Assembly: GCF_001676705.1 (NCBI RefSeq)
Contig: NZ_CP016170.1
Coordinates: forward strand, 2,976,001-3,040,000
Direction of reading: 5' to 3'
Origin: Bordetella bronchialis
GTDB lineage: Bacteria > Pseudomonadota > Gammaproteobacteria > Burkholderiales > Burkholderiaceae_B
DNA length: 64,000 bases
A program made the position numbers and the translations under genes. Shown piece after piece: positions 34,557 to 43,365 of the stretch (position 1 is its first letter; every line of letters starts with the position of its first letter). The notes below the pieces were generated by a model, which saw nothing but the letters and a program-made list of their open reading frames with translations, had not been told where the DNA came from and searched no databases.

Positions 34557-34808
34557 ATGCTGGAAAAAACCGAAGGTACCGCTGAAAAATGGGCCGGCAA
34601 GGCGCAAGACGCCATTGGCGAAATGACGGGCGATACCGGCACGCAAATCAAGGGCAAGGCACGCGAACTGACGGGACGCGCCCAGGAGTCCTATGGCGAT
34701 GCCCTGAATATGGTGCGCGATTGCGCGACCAATAATCCGCTGGCCACCGTGGCCGTCGCGGTCGGCGCGGGCCTGCTGCTGGGCGCCCTGCTTTCGTCGC
34801 GGCGCTGA
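34557..34808 (+). CDS. CsbD-family stress protein with C-terminal membrane helix
   Basis: The 83-residue protein begins with the CsbD pattern (EGTAEKWAGKAQDAIGEMTG, TQIKGKARELTGRAQESYGD) and ends with a hydrophobic helix (LATVAVAVGAGLLLGALLSS) and two arginines. This hybrid of a CsbD repeat and a DUF883-like anchor is common in Burkholderiales general-stress genes. AAGGAG lies upstream of the ATG. It stands alone; the 196 bp before it show no gene. Confidence 0.85.
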   Translation: MLEKTEGTAEKWAGKAQDAIGEMTGDTGTQIKGKARELTGRAQESYGDALNMVRDCATNNPLATVAVAVGAGLLLGALLSSRR

Positions 34809-34965
34809 CCGCGGCCTTCCATCGCGAAGCCGGCGCGCGGGCCCTGTGCGGCCCGCGCGTCTTGCCCATCCGCGCGGGCGGTCGCCGCACGCGGATCGCC
34901 GGCCCCGCCTCGGGAGCGGGCAGGATGATGTATCTTCGACATCCCTGCCGCAGCCGCGCCTTCGA

Positions 34966-35931
34966 ATGGAACTCCGCCAGCTTCGCTATTTCGTCCGCAT
35001 CGTCGAACTGGGCTCGATGAGCCGCGCCGCCATCGAGCTAGATATGGCGCAGTCCGCGCTCAGCCAGCAGATCAGCCGCCTGGAGGGCGAACTCAGCACC
35101 CGGCTGCTCAAGCGCAACCCACGGGGCGTCGAACCCACCGAAGCAGGCGCCGCCTTCTTTCGCGAGGCCAAGCTCACCCTGCGCCATGCGGAACAAGCGG
35201 TGCGCAGCGCCCAGCAGTCGCGCCTGACCGGCTCCGTCAGCATAGGGCTTCCGGCCACCACCGAATCCATCCTGGGACTGCCCCTGATCACCGCCATGCG
35301 CAGCCGCTATCCGGACGTGCGCCTGCACATGGTCGGCGGCATGTCCGGCAATCTGGGCGACATGCTGAACGCCCGGGAATTGGACATGGCGATACTCTTC
35401 GACCAGCGCCTGTCCGGCCGCCAGAACATCTATGCCGGGCGGCGCTGGATGGTACTACCGCTGTTCGAGGAACAGCTCTTCCTGATCCGCGCGCGCGACG
35501 CCACGCCGCGGCGGGCGCTTCCCGCCGAGACCACCCTGGCCGCATTGGCGGCGGAGCCGCTCATCCTGCCCACGGCAAGGCATGGGCTGCGCACCATCCT
35601 CGACGCCGCCTTCACGCATGCCAATATCCCGCCCCGCATCGCGCTCGAGATCGACTCGCAGCCGATGACGATGGCGGCGCTGGAGGCCGGCCTTGCGTCC
35701 ATGATCCAGCCCTGGGCCGCGATGGGCAGCGTCAAGGACGCGAGCCGCCGTTTCGAATGGGCCCTGGTCAAGGACCCGCACGCGGTGCGGATCAACCTGC
35801 TCTGCAGCCTGAACGACGATGAACTGTCGCCGGCGGCCCTGGCGGCGCGCACGGTACTCAGGAGCTGTGTCCGTCAGCTGATCGCCGATGGCACCTGGCA
35901 AGGCGTCAAGCCGATCCATCACGAAAACTGA
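34966..35931 (+). CDS. LysR-family transcriptional regulator
   Basis: The 321-residue protein starts MELRQLRYFVRIVELGSMSR, the usual LysR N-terminus, with HTH residues to about 60 (LDMAQSALSQQISRLE). The binding domain (SVSIGLPATTESILGLPLIT) resembles the nitrogen-assimilation-control subgroup. It precedes the cupin-TctC-SDR set on the same strand by 89 bp and may regulate it. Confidence 0.9.
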   Translation: MELRQLRYFVRIVELGSMSRAAIELDMAQSALSQQISRLEGELSTRLLKRNPRGVEPTEAGAAFFREAKLTLRHAEQAVRSAQQSRLTGSVSIGLPATTESILGLPLITAMRSRYPDVRLHMVGGMSGNLGDMLNARELDMAILFDQRLSGRQNIYAGRRWMVLPLFEEQLFLIRARDATPRRALPAETTLAALAAEPLILPTARHGLRTILDAAFTHANIPPRIALEIDSQPMTMAALEAGLASMIQPWAAMGSVKDASRRFEWALVKDPHAVRINLLCSLNDDELSPAALAARTVLRSCVRQLIADGTWQGVKPIHHEN

Positions 35932-36020
35932 TGGCGCCATTCCCCGGCGGGGATACATCGAAAAAGCGCGCCCCCCTACACTTCCGGCTCCGTAGATCGA
36001 TGCCGCAAGAGAAGGGAACC

Positions 36021-36530
36021 GTGGATCAATTGAAACCGTATGCCGGACCGCAAGAGCGTCACATGCTGCCCGAACTTTTCGTGCCCGATGTCCTGTCGGC
36101 CGACGACGAAAGGCTATGGGTGCCGAATGGCGAGAACAGGTGGTCCAGGCCGCTCTGCCTGAATGTCTCGCAGGGCTATTGGGTGCACCTCACCCGCTTC
36201 CGCGGCAAGGGTTTCCTGTCGCGGCACCGGCATCCCGCGCCCGTCCATGCCTATGTGATCAAGGGCTCGTGGCGATACCTGGAACGCGATTGGGTCGCGC
36301 GGCCGGGCTCCTACCTGTTCGAGACGCCCGGCGACATCCACACCCTGGTGGTCGACGAAGACCAGGACGAGATGATCACGCTCTTCCAGAACCATGGCGC
36401 CATCACCTACTACCGGGAAGACGGCAGCATCGACAAAGTCATCGACACCTTCTACTACATCAACCTGGCCGAAGCGCATTTCGAGAAAGTCGGCCTGGGC
36501 AAGGACTTCGTAAAGCACTTCATCCGCTAG
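36021..36530 (+). CDS. cupin dioxygenase-like protein (2,4'-dihydroxyacetophenone dioxygenase family)
   Basis: The 169-residue single-domain cupin has metal-ligand histidines in [17 protein letters not shown] and in [19 protein letters not shown]. The [20 protein letters not shown] opening is shared with 2,4'-dihydroxyacetophenone dioxygenase-type proteins that cleave a C-C bond with Fe(II) and O2. The GTG at 36021 is chosen because AAGGGAA lies just upstream; an in-frame ATG at 36000 has no ribosome site. TctC follows after 23 bp, so the substrate is probably an imported acid. Confidence 0.8.
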   Translation: MDQLKPYAGPQERHMLPELFVPDVLSADDERLWVPNGENRWSRPLCLNVSQGYWVHLTRFRGKGFLSRHRHPAPVHAYVIKGSWRYLERDWVARPGSYLFETPGDIHTLVVDEDQDEMITLFQNHGAITYYREDGSIDKVIDTFYYINLAEAHFEKVGLGKDFVKHFIR

Positions 36531-36553
36531 ACCATAAAAAATCAGGAGACAAC

Positions 36554-37507
36554 ATGAAAACCATCATCAGGGGATTGCTGGCCAGCGCCTGCCTGGCCTT
36601 TTCGGCCCACGCGGCGTATCCCGAAGCGCCCATCAAGCTCATCGTTCCCTTTCCCCCCGGACAAACGACGGACATCATCGCCAGGGCCTTCGCCGAAGAG
36701 ATGCAGAAGGACTTGAAGCAGCCCGTCATCGTGGAGAACAAGGCTGGCGCGGGGGGCATCATCGGCACCGAGGCCGCGAAGCGATCTCCCAACGATGGCT
36801 ATACCATCCTGTTCACCTCCAGCGGGCCGGCCTCTATCAACGAGAGCCTGTACAAGTCCATCCCGTACCACACGCTGCGGGACTTCGATCCCATCGCCGT
36901 CCTCTACGAAATGGCGCAGGTCCTGGTCACCCGCACCGACATGCCGGCCAACCGGGTGGACGAACTGGTGGCTTACCTGAAGAAGAAGCCGGGCACCAAC
37001 TACGCGTCGGGCGGCATCGGGCTGACCAACCATCTGACGATGGAAATGTTCAAGCGCTATGCCGGGGTGGACGTGGTGCACATTCCCTACAAAGGCGCGA
37101 CCGCGGCGCTCAGCGGCTTGATCGGCGGCGACGTGGACCTGATGGTCGAATCGCTGCCGGCCGCCATGCCGCATATCCAGTCCGGACGGCTGAAGATGAT
37201 CGCCACCGGCTCCGCGAAAGGCCTGCCCGGCTACCCCGAGGTCGAGTCCATCGCGAAATACTATCCCGGCTTCAATGCCACCACCTGGGTGGCGCTGATG
37301 ACGCCCAAGGGCGTACCGCCGGCGATTCTCGACCAGCTCAACAAGACGACGCAGGCCGTCATCAAGACGGAACGGCTGCAGAAACTGTTCCGGGAAAATG
37401 CCGCGCTGCCCATGGCGCAGACCCGGCAGCAGGCGCAGGAGTACATCGGCGCCGAAGTCGCCAAATGGAAGGTCATCGTGACGGAAGGCAATATTTCCGC
37501 CGACTAA
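36554..37507 (+). CDS. Bug/TctC-family periplasmic receptor
   Basis: The 317-residue receptor has a signal peptide ([20 protein letters not shown]) and family motifs [20 protein letters not shown] and [28 protein letters not shown] precedes the ATG. It sits between the cupin and the SDR gene, 23 bp and 42 bp away, in a compact three-gene run. Confidence 0.93.
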   Translation: MKTIIRGLLASACLAFSAHAAYPEAPIKLIVPFPPGQTTDIIARAFAEEMQKDLKQPVIVENKAGAGGIIGTEAAKRSPNDGYTILFTSSGPASINESLYKSIPYHTLRDFDPIAVLYEMAQVLVTRTDMPANRVDELVAYLKKKPGTNYASGGIGLTNHLTMEMFKRYAGVDVVHIPYKGATAALSGLIGGDVDLMVESLPAAMPHIQSGRLKMIATGSAKGLPGYPEVESIAKYYPGFNATTWVALMTPKGVPPAILDQLNKTTQAVIKTERLQKLFRENAALPMAQTRQQAQEYIGAEVAKWKVIVTEGNISAD

Positions 37508-37549
37508 GGACCTTGCAGGAATCCACTCGCATCGGCGTACAGGAACACC

Positions 37550-38281
37550 ATGGATGAGTTCACCGGAAAAGTCGTAGTCGTTACCGGCGCCGCGCAGGGC
37601 CAGGGGCTGCTGGAAGCCCGGCTCCTTGTGGAGCGGGGCGCCCGCGTGGTGCTATGCGACATATTGCAGGAGGCAGGCCGCGAGGCGGCGCGAGCCCTGG
37701 GCGAAATGGCCAGGTTCGTGCCCATGGACGTCAGCCGGGAAGCGGACTGGCGGCAGGCGCTGGCGGTGGCGATGGACATGGGCGAGGTCCACGGCCTGGT
37801 CAATAACGCGGGAATCTACGACCCCGCACCGATCGGCGAGACATCGGCCGAGAACTTCGACAGGCACTACCGCGTGAACCAGCTGGGTCCCTTCCTGGGC
37901 ATGAAAGTGTTTGTCGCCCACCTGTGCGCCAGGAAGAACGGCAGCATCGTCAACATAGGCTCCGCGGCGGGCATGCGCGGTTCGCCGAATTCGTTCTCGT
38001 ACTGCGCCACCAAATGGGCATTGCGCGGCATGACCAAGGCCCTGGCCGCGGACGTGGGCAAGCACAATGTGCGCGTCAACTATGTCGCGCCCGGGCCGGT
38101 CAATACATCGATGATCCATTTCCGGGGCGATGAGGAAAACCAAAGGCGCGCCGGCATGGTGCCGCTGGGCCGGCTGGCCGACCCGGAGGACGTCGCGCCC
38201 ATGGTCCTGTTCCTGCTCTCCGACGCCGGCAAGTACATCACCGGGGCGGAGATCATGATAGACGGCGGTCTTTATCTTTAA
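37550..38281 (+). CDS. short-chain dehydrogenase/reductase
   Basis: The 243-residue SDR has the nucleotide motif TGAAQGQG (residues 12-19), NNAG (85-88) and the catalytic Ser138, Tyr151 and Lys155 (YCATK). The aspartate after strand 2 (VLCDILQEAG) favours NAD(H). It oxidises or reduces a secondary alcohol. It is the third gene after the cupin and TctC, and is convergent with the MarR gene, whose stop lies 32 bp away. Confidence 0.9.
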   Translation: MDEFTGKVVVVTGAAQGQGLLEARLLVERGARVVLCDILQEAGREAARALGEMARFVPMDVSREADWRQALAVAMDMGEVHGLVNNAGIYDPAPIGETSAENFDRHYRVNQLGPFLGMKVFVAHLCARKNGSIVNIGSAAGMRGSPNSFSYCATKWALRGMTKALAADVGKHNVRVNYVAPGPVNTSMIHFRGDEENQRRAGMVPLGRLADPEDVAPMVLFLLSDAGKYITGAEIMIDGGLYL

Positions 38282-38313
38282 GGCTTCAAGCGGATGCCGT
38301 GGACAAGGCGCGG

Positions 38314-38871
38314 TCACGGCGTGCCCGGCTTCGCCCGGCCTTGCCGCCCGGCCGCCTGGCGCGACTTCGCCAGGGTTTCCTGCGCGTGGCGTGTCAGGAC
38401 ATCCAGCGCGCGGTCCAGTACCGCGCGTTCTTCCTCGCTGAGCACGGACAGCAGTTCCTCGTTGCGCTTGACGGCGCGCGGAAACACTTTGCGGTACAGC
38501 GCCTTGCCTTGTGCCGTCAGGCTCAGTTGCACGCCGCGGCCGTCGCTTTCGTCCGAGTCCCGCTGCAACAGGCCCCGTTCGATCATGTCCGACACCGTGC
38601 GGCTGGCCTGGCTTTTGTCCAGGTTGACCTCGCGGGCCAGGCCCTGCAGGGACATCGGCGCGAAGGCGCCCAACATGCCGACGATGCGCCACTCGCGCGG
38701 ATCCAGGCCGAAGTCCCGCTGATTGGATTCGGCCGCCAGCCGGCTCCAGGTGCTGGCCAGGATGTTCAGGCGAAAGGAAATCAGCTCCTTGAAATTGCGC
38801 GCCGGGGCAGCGGCCGGCGGCGACTGGGATGCCGAGGGCGTTTTCGTGCGGCTAAGGGTTCCGGTGTTCAT
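38314..38871 (-). CDS. MarR-family transcriptional regulator
   Basis: The 185-residue protein has a MarR winged helix (residues about 55-125: WRIVGMLGAFAPMSLQGLAR, NLDKSQASRTVSDMIERGLL, DGRGVQLSLTAQGKALY). It ends in a Lys/Arg-rich tail. The ATG at 38871 is the first plausible start. It lies just downstream of the HMG-CoA-lyase-like gene on the same strand, as the last gene of the acyl-CoA run, and may repress it in the absence of a CoA ester or aromatic acid. Confidence 0.88.
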   Translation of the reverse strand: MNTGTLSRTKTPSASQSPPAAAPARNFKELISFRLNILASTWSRLAAESNQRDFGLDPREWRIVGMLGAFAPMSLQGLAREVNLDKSQASRTVSDMIERGLLQRDSDESDGRGVQLSLTAQGKALYRKVFPRAVKRNEELLSVLSEEERAVLDRALDVLTRHAQETLAKSRQAAGRQGRAKPGTP

Positions 38872-38914
38872 GGTGTGGCGAAGTCTAATGGATAGTCGAT
38901 CGGGCTCAAACCCG

Positions 38915-39913
38915 TCATGCGGGGCCCGCGGGCGCATGCGCGGCGGTGCGCAGGGGATTGAGGCCGCTGCGGGCCACCCTGCCCTGCAAGGTCCGGCCCA
39001 GCGCCTGTTCGCAGGCCTCGACGGTGGACACGAGCCGGTCCAGGTCGATACCCGTCCTGACGCCCATGTTCTCGAAAAGGTCCACCAGGTCTTCGGTGCA
39101 GACATTGCCGGTGTGCCCGCCGCCATACCGCACCTTGGCCGGATGGCCGCCCACGCCGCCAAAGGCGCAATCGAAGTGCCGCACGCCGGCCTCCAGCGCC
39201 GCGACGTAATTGGCCAGGCCCGTGCCCCGCGTGTCGTGGAAATGCGCGATGGGCACCACGTCCGGGTATTCCGCCATCATCAGGCGGAACAGCGCGCGCG
39301 TGGTGACCGGCGTCGCCGTGCCGGTGGTATCGCCCAGGGCCACGTGGCGCACGCCGGCATCGCGCATGCGGCCGACGTCCTCGATCACGGTCTGCGCGTC
39401 CACATGGCCTTCGAAGGAACAACCGAAGGCCATGGAGATCGTGCCGATCAGCCGGAAGCGGCCGCCGGCGGCCATGGCCATCTGCCGGATATTGGCCCAT
39501 TGGTCCGCCCGGCTGCGCGCCAGGTTCTTCATCGAGTGCGATTCGGTCGCCGATACCAGCAGGCTGATTTCGTTGGCGCCGATGCCGGCCTGGGCGTCGG
39601 CCACGGCGCGCTCGACGGCGCGCACGTTGGCGCAGGTAGCCTTGTAGAAGACGCCCGGCCGGCGCGGCAGGGCCCGCAGCAGCTCGGTGGCGTCGGAGAA
39701 CTGCGGCACCACCTTGGGATTGCTGTACGAGGTGGCCTCCACGCGCGCGAACCCCATCTCGGCGAATTGCCGCACCAGGGCCACCTTGGTGGCGGTGGGC
39801 AGGAACGCCGGTTCATGCTGCAGGCCGTCGCGGGCAAAGCACTCGCACAGCACGACGTCGCGGCCGTCCTGTTCCAGCATGGCCATGTCGTCCATTCGAT
39901 TGCCGCCGCTCAT
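38915..39913 (-). CDS. HMG-CoA lyase-like DRE-TIM protein, catalytic Cys replaced
   Basis: The 332-residue TIM-barrel protein resembles hydroxymethylglutaryl-CoA lyase: Arg28-Asp29 in FARDGLQHE, DTTGTATP (195-202), metal-site His224 and His226 in HFHDTRGTG, and Asn270. In the signature loop normally written GGxGGCP the cysteine is His257 (FGGVGGHPAKVRYGGGHTGN). That cysteine supports catalysis in HMG-CoA lyase, so the reaction may differ. The ATG at 39913 overlaps the ligase stop (ATGA). It is downstream of ligase, hydratase and CoA-transferase genes. Confidence 0.85.
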   Translation of the reverse strand: MSGGNRMDDMAMLEQDGRDVVLCECFARDGLQHEPAFLPTATKVALVRQFAEMGFARVEATSYSNPKVVPQFSDATELLRALPRRPGVFYKATCANVRAVERAVADAQAGIGANEISLLVSATESHSMKNLARSRADQWANIRQMAMAAGGRFRLIGTISMAFGCSFEGHVDAQTVIEDVGRMRDAGVRHVALGDTTGTATPVTTRALFRLMMAEYPDVVPIAHFHDTRGTGLANYVAALEAGVRHFDCAFGGVGGHPAKVRYGGGHTGNVCTEDLVDLFENMGVRTGIDLDRLVSTVEACEQALGRTLQGRVARSGLNPLRTAAHAPAGPA

Positions 39914-41571
39914 GAGGCCACCGTATCGCGTTCGATTTTCCAAAGCTCGATCGCGTAGTCGCGCAGCTTGTTCTTCTGGACCTTGCTGCTGCCCGTCATG
40001 CCGATGTTCTCGAAGGTGTCCACCAGCGCCATATAGCGCGGCACCTTGAAGTTGGCGCAACGCGCCTTGCACCACGCCAGGAGTTCCTCGCGGCTGCTTT
40101 GCTGGCCGGGCTTCAGCAGGATGAAGGCGCCCGCCACTTCGCCCAGCCGGGCGTCCGGCACGCCCACCACTTGCGCCATCTGCACCGCGGGATGGCCATG
40201 CAGGACTTCCTCGACTTCCGCAGGCGCGACATTTTCGCCCCCGACGCGGAACAGGTCCTTCAGCCGGCCGACCATGCGCATGCGGCCGTCGGCGCGCTGT
40301 TCGCCCATGTCGCCGGTGCGCAGCCAGCCGTCCGCCGTGAAGGCGCGTTCGGTGGCGTCCGGCAGGTTGTAATAGCCCCGCATGACATTCCAGCCGCGCA
40401 CCTGGATTTCGCCCTGTCCGGCGCCGGGCGCGATGACCGCGCCTGTGTCGGGGTCCGCCAGGCGTACCTCCACGCCGGGGTGCGGCAACATGTAGCCGTC
40501 GCGGCGCAGTTCGAAGGCGTCCTCCCGATCGCTGACCAGCACATTGGGCGAGGCCTCGGACTGCCCATAGGCGTTGCAGACATACGGCACGCGCATGACG
40601 TCGCGGATCTTCTGCATGACTTCCGGTCCGGCCGCCGCCCAGCCGCCTTGCAGGAACAGGCGCCCGGGATCGAAGTCCGCGTGGCCCATCATCATCAGGA
40701 AGATGGTGTCATTGCCCGAGGTCAGGGTGCAGCGCTCGGTTTCCAGCACATCCAGCGTCCGGGCGACATCGAACTTGGGCAGGCTCAACAGGCAGCAGCC
40801 CGTCGCCAGGGCCACGAGCACCGACAAGGTGCTGCCGGCCACGTGATAGAACGGGCGGATACTGAAATAGCGGTCCTCGGGCGTGACGCCCAGCCGCCGC
40901 GCCACGGCGGCCGCGTCGCCCAGCATATTGCGGTGGCTCAGCATGACGCCCTTGGGGAAGGACGTCGTGCCGGAGGTGTACTGGATCAGCAGTACATCGC
41001 CGGGCGCCACCGCGTCGGCCAGCCGGTCCAGTTGCGCGTCCGGGACCGCCTGGCCGGCCGACAGGAAATCGTCCAGCGTGCGCACGCCGGCCGGCGCGGC
41101 GCCGTCGCCCACCATGATGGCCGCGCATAGCCGGGGCAGCGCGTCGCCGGGCAATGCGCGGTCGATGGCCGGCTCCACCTGGCGCAGCAGGCTGGTGAAG
41201 TCTATGCCCAGGAAGGTATCCGCGTACAAGAGCAGCTTTACATCGGCCTGCTTCAGGCAGAACTGCAATTCCTCGATCCGGAAGCGCGTGTTGACCGGCA
41301 CCGTGACCGCGCCGATGGATGCGCACGCGAAGAAGGCCGCGATCCACAGCCCCGAATTGCCCAGCATCAGGCCGACATGGTCGCCCTTGCCTATGCCCGC
41401 CTGGTGCAGCGCGGCCGCCAGGCGCCGGCTTTGCTCGCGCAAGGCGTCCCATGTCAGCCGTTCGCCCGGCCCCACGTAGGCCTCGCGCCCGGCCCGCTCG
41501 CGCGCCGTCGCGTCCAGCACCCGCGGCAGCGTGATGGGCAGGGGGATCCCGCGATCGTCAAGAAGCCGCAT
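39910..41571 (-). CDS. AMP-forming acyl-CoA ligase
   Basis: The 553-residue ANL-family enzyme has the P-loop YTSGTTSFPKG (residues 198-208), YGQSEASP near residue 333, WLRTGDMG and RLKDLFRVGGENVAPAEVEE further on, and a C-terminal lysine in SSKVQKNKLRDY. It activates a carboxylic acid to its CoA thioester with ATP. The ATG at 41571 overlaps the hydratase gene by 14 bp, and the 3' end overlaps the lyase gene, so all three are coupled. The acid cannot be named, but the run suggests a branched or dicarboxylic acid. Confidence 0.93.
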   Translation of the reverse strand: MRLLDDRGIPLPITLPRVLDATARERAGREAYVGPGERLTWDALREQSRRLAAALHQAGIGKGDHVGLMLGNSGLWIAAFFACASIGAVTVPVNTRFRIEELQFCLKQADVKLLLYADTFLGIDFTSLLRQVEPAIDRALPGDALPRLCAAIMVGDGAAPAGVRTLDDFLSAGQAVPDAQLDRLADAVAPGDVLLIQYTSGTTSFPKGVMLSHRNMLGDAAAVARRLGVTPEDRYFSIRPFYHVAGSTLSVLVALATGCCLLSLPKFDVARTLDVLETERCTLTSGNDTIFLMMMGHADFDPGRLFLQGGWAAAGPEVMQKIRDVMRVPYVCNAYGQSEASPNVLVSDREDAFELRRDGYMLPHPGVEVRLADPDTGAVIAPGAGQGEIQVRGWNVMRGYYNLPDATERAFTADGWLRTGDMGEQRADGRMRMVGRLKDLFRVGGENVAPAEVEEVLHGHPAVQMAQVVGVPDARLGEVAGAFILLKPGQQSSREELLAWCKARCANFKVPRYMALVDTFENIGMTGSSKVQKNKLRDYAIELWKIERDTVAS

Positions 41572-42340
41572 CGCCCTTCTCCTTCTTGCCGAAGCCGGCG
41601 ATCGCCTGCTGCCAATCGCTATGCCGCAGATTGCGCTGGATGGCCACCAGTTCGATGGCCATGGCGCCTTCGCGCGTGGTGTCCAGGCCATCGTCGATGC
41701 ATTGCTTGGTCAGTTGCACGGTCAGCGGGTTGGCCGCCGCGATCCGCCCGGCCATGTCGGCGATGGCCGCGTCGAATTCCGCGGGCTCGTAGACGTGGTT
41801 GACCAGTCCCAGCTCGCGCGCTTCGCGCGCGTCCACCACCCTGCCCGTGAAAAGCAGCTCCTTGGCCATGCGGCGGCCGACGATGCGTGGCAGGCGCTGG
41901 GTGGCGCCGACGGTGCCCCAGCCCACTTCGGGATACTTGAATGCCGCGTCGGCGGTCGCCAGGACGAAATCGCAGGCGGCGGCGATCTCGCAGCCGGAGC
42001 CGAAGGCCGCCCCGTGCACGGCGGCGATCAGGGGCTTGGACAGGGCCTCCAGGGCGGCATAGGCGGTAAAGCCATCGACCCGGCGCGCCACCATCTCCGC
42101 CGGGCTCATGCCCTGCCGCTCCTTCAGGTCCGCGCCGGCGCAGAAGGCCACGCCGCGCGCCCGCAGCACGACCACGCGGACGGCGTCGTCGGCCTGCAGC
42201 GCCTCGCACGCAGCGGTGATCTCGTGGCACATGCGCAGGTTCAGCGCATTCCGGCTGTCCGGACGATTCAGCCACAGCGTGGCAATTCCCGCGCCGTCGG
42301 CGTCGAGCTGCAAGGTTTCGTATTGGGGTAGCGTGGGCAT
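41558..42340 (-). CDS. enoyl-CoA hydratase
   Basis: The 260-residue crotonase has both catalytic glutamates: one in HGAAFGSGCEIAAACDFVLA and one in FKYPEVGWGTVGATQRLPRI. It also has the oxyanion segment VAFCAGADLKER, so it should hydrate an enoyl-CoA. It follows the TctC gene by 9 bp and overlaps the ligase gene by 14 bp. In this run it would act after the acyl-CoA ligase or CoA-transferase and before the lyase. Confidence 0.92.
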   Translation of the reverse strand: MPTLPQYETLQLDADGAGIATLWLNRPDSRNALNLRMCHEITAACEALQADDAVRVVVLRARGVAFCAGADLKERQGMSPAEMVARRVDGFTAYAALEALSKPLIAAVHGAAFGSGCEIAAACDFVLATADAAFKYPEVGWGTVGATQRLPRIVGRRMAKELLFTGRVVDAREARELGLVNHVYEPAEFDAAIADMAGRIAAANPLTVQLTKQCIDDGLDTTREGAMAIELVAIQRNLRHSDWQQAIAGFGKKEKGDAAS

Positions 42341-42349
42341 TGCGGTCCT

Positions 42350-43321
42350 TCAGTCCTGTAGTTTCATGCCGGTGGCCTTGACCAGTTCGGCCAGGCGGGC
42401 GCCATCGGTACGGATGTATTCGGTGGCCTGCTCTTTCCGCTGAGGCATCGCGATGGCGTTCTGTGCCGCCAGGATCTTCTTGAAGGCCGGCCGCTCCTGC
42501 ACCGTCTTCAGGGCGGCGGCCAGTTTGTCGACGACGGCCGCCGGCGTGCCGGCGGGAACCGCCAGGCTGTACCAGCTGCCCGACACCATGTCGGGCAGGC
42601 CCGATTCGGCGAAGGTGGGCACGTCGGGCAGGTCCGGCGAGCGCTCCGTGTTGGCGTAGGCCAGCGCCCGCAGCTTGCCCGATTTGATGAAGGGCAGTAC
42701 CGCCGAAATATTGAGCAGGCCGACGGGCACGGTCCCCGCCACCATATCGTTGACCGCCGGCGCCGCGCCCTTGTAGGGCACGTGCACCAGGTCTACCTTG
42801 GCGTAGTACTTGAACATCTCCGCCGCGATATGCGGGGAGCTGCCCATGCCGGCCGAGGCGTAGTTCAGCTTGCCGGGCTGCGATCCGGCCAGGGCGATGA
42901 AGGACTTCAGGTCCTGCGCGGGAACGGACGGGTAGACGGTCAGGATGTTGGGCACGTTGGCCACCATGCCGACGAAACTGAAGTCCTCGATGCCTTTATA
43001 GGGGACCTTGGTCGCCGCCGGCGTGACCGTGTGGGCGGCCGCGGTGCCCAGCAGCAAGGTATAGCCGTCGGGCGCGGCCTTGGCGACGTAGGCCGCGCCG
43101 ATGCTGGCGCCGCCGCCCGGCTTGTTCTCCACGATGACGGACTGCCCCAGGATTTCTCCCAGCTCCTTGGCCAGCGCGCGTCCCAGCAGGTCGGCCGGAC
43201 CGCCCACCGCATAGGGGTTGACCAGCACGATGGGATGCGAGGGATAGGCATCCGCGGCCATCGCCGGGGGCAGCACCGCGCAGAGCCCGGCCGCCAGCAG
43301 GATACGGCGCAAGGGTTTCAT
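42350..43321 (-). CDS. Bug/TctC-family periplasmic receptor
   Basis: The 323-residue receptor has a signal peptide (LAAGLCAVLPPAMA, ending near residue 22) and family motifs YPSHPIVLVNPYAVGGPADL and ENKPGGGASIGAAYVAKAAP. It is embedded between the CoA-transferase and the hydratase genes of the minus-strand acyl-CoA run. It therefore probably delivers the substrate of that pathway. GGAGGAGAC lies before the ATG. Confidence 0.92.
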   Translation of the reverse strand: MKPLRRILLAAGLCAVLPPAMAADAYPSHPIVLVNPYAVGGPADLLGRALAKELGEILGQSVIVENKPGGGASIGAAYVAKAAPDGYTLLLGTAAAHTVTPAATKVPYKGIEDFSFVGMVANVPNILTVYPSVPAQDLKSFIALAGSQPGKLNYASAGMGSSPHIAAEMFKYYAKVDLVHVPYKGAAPAVNDMVAGTVPVGLLNISAVLPFIKSGKLRALAYANTERSPDLPDVPTFAESGLPDMVSGSWYSLAVPAGTPAAVVDKLAAALKTVQERPAFKKILAAQNAIAMPQRKEQATEYIRTDGARLAELVKATGMKLQD

Positions 43322-43365
43322 ATTCTGTCTCCTCCTTGTTGTCGGCGCGCTCCGCGCCCCGGTAT

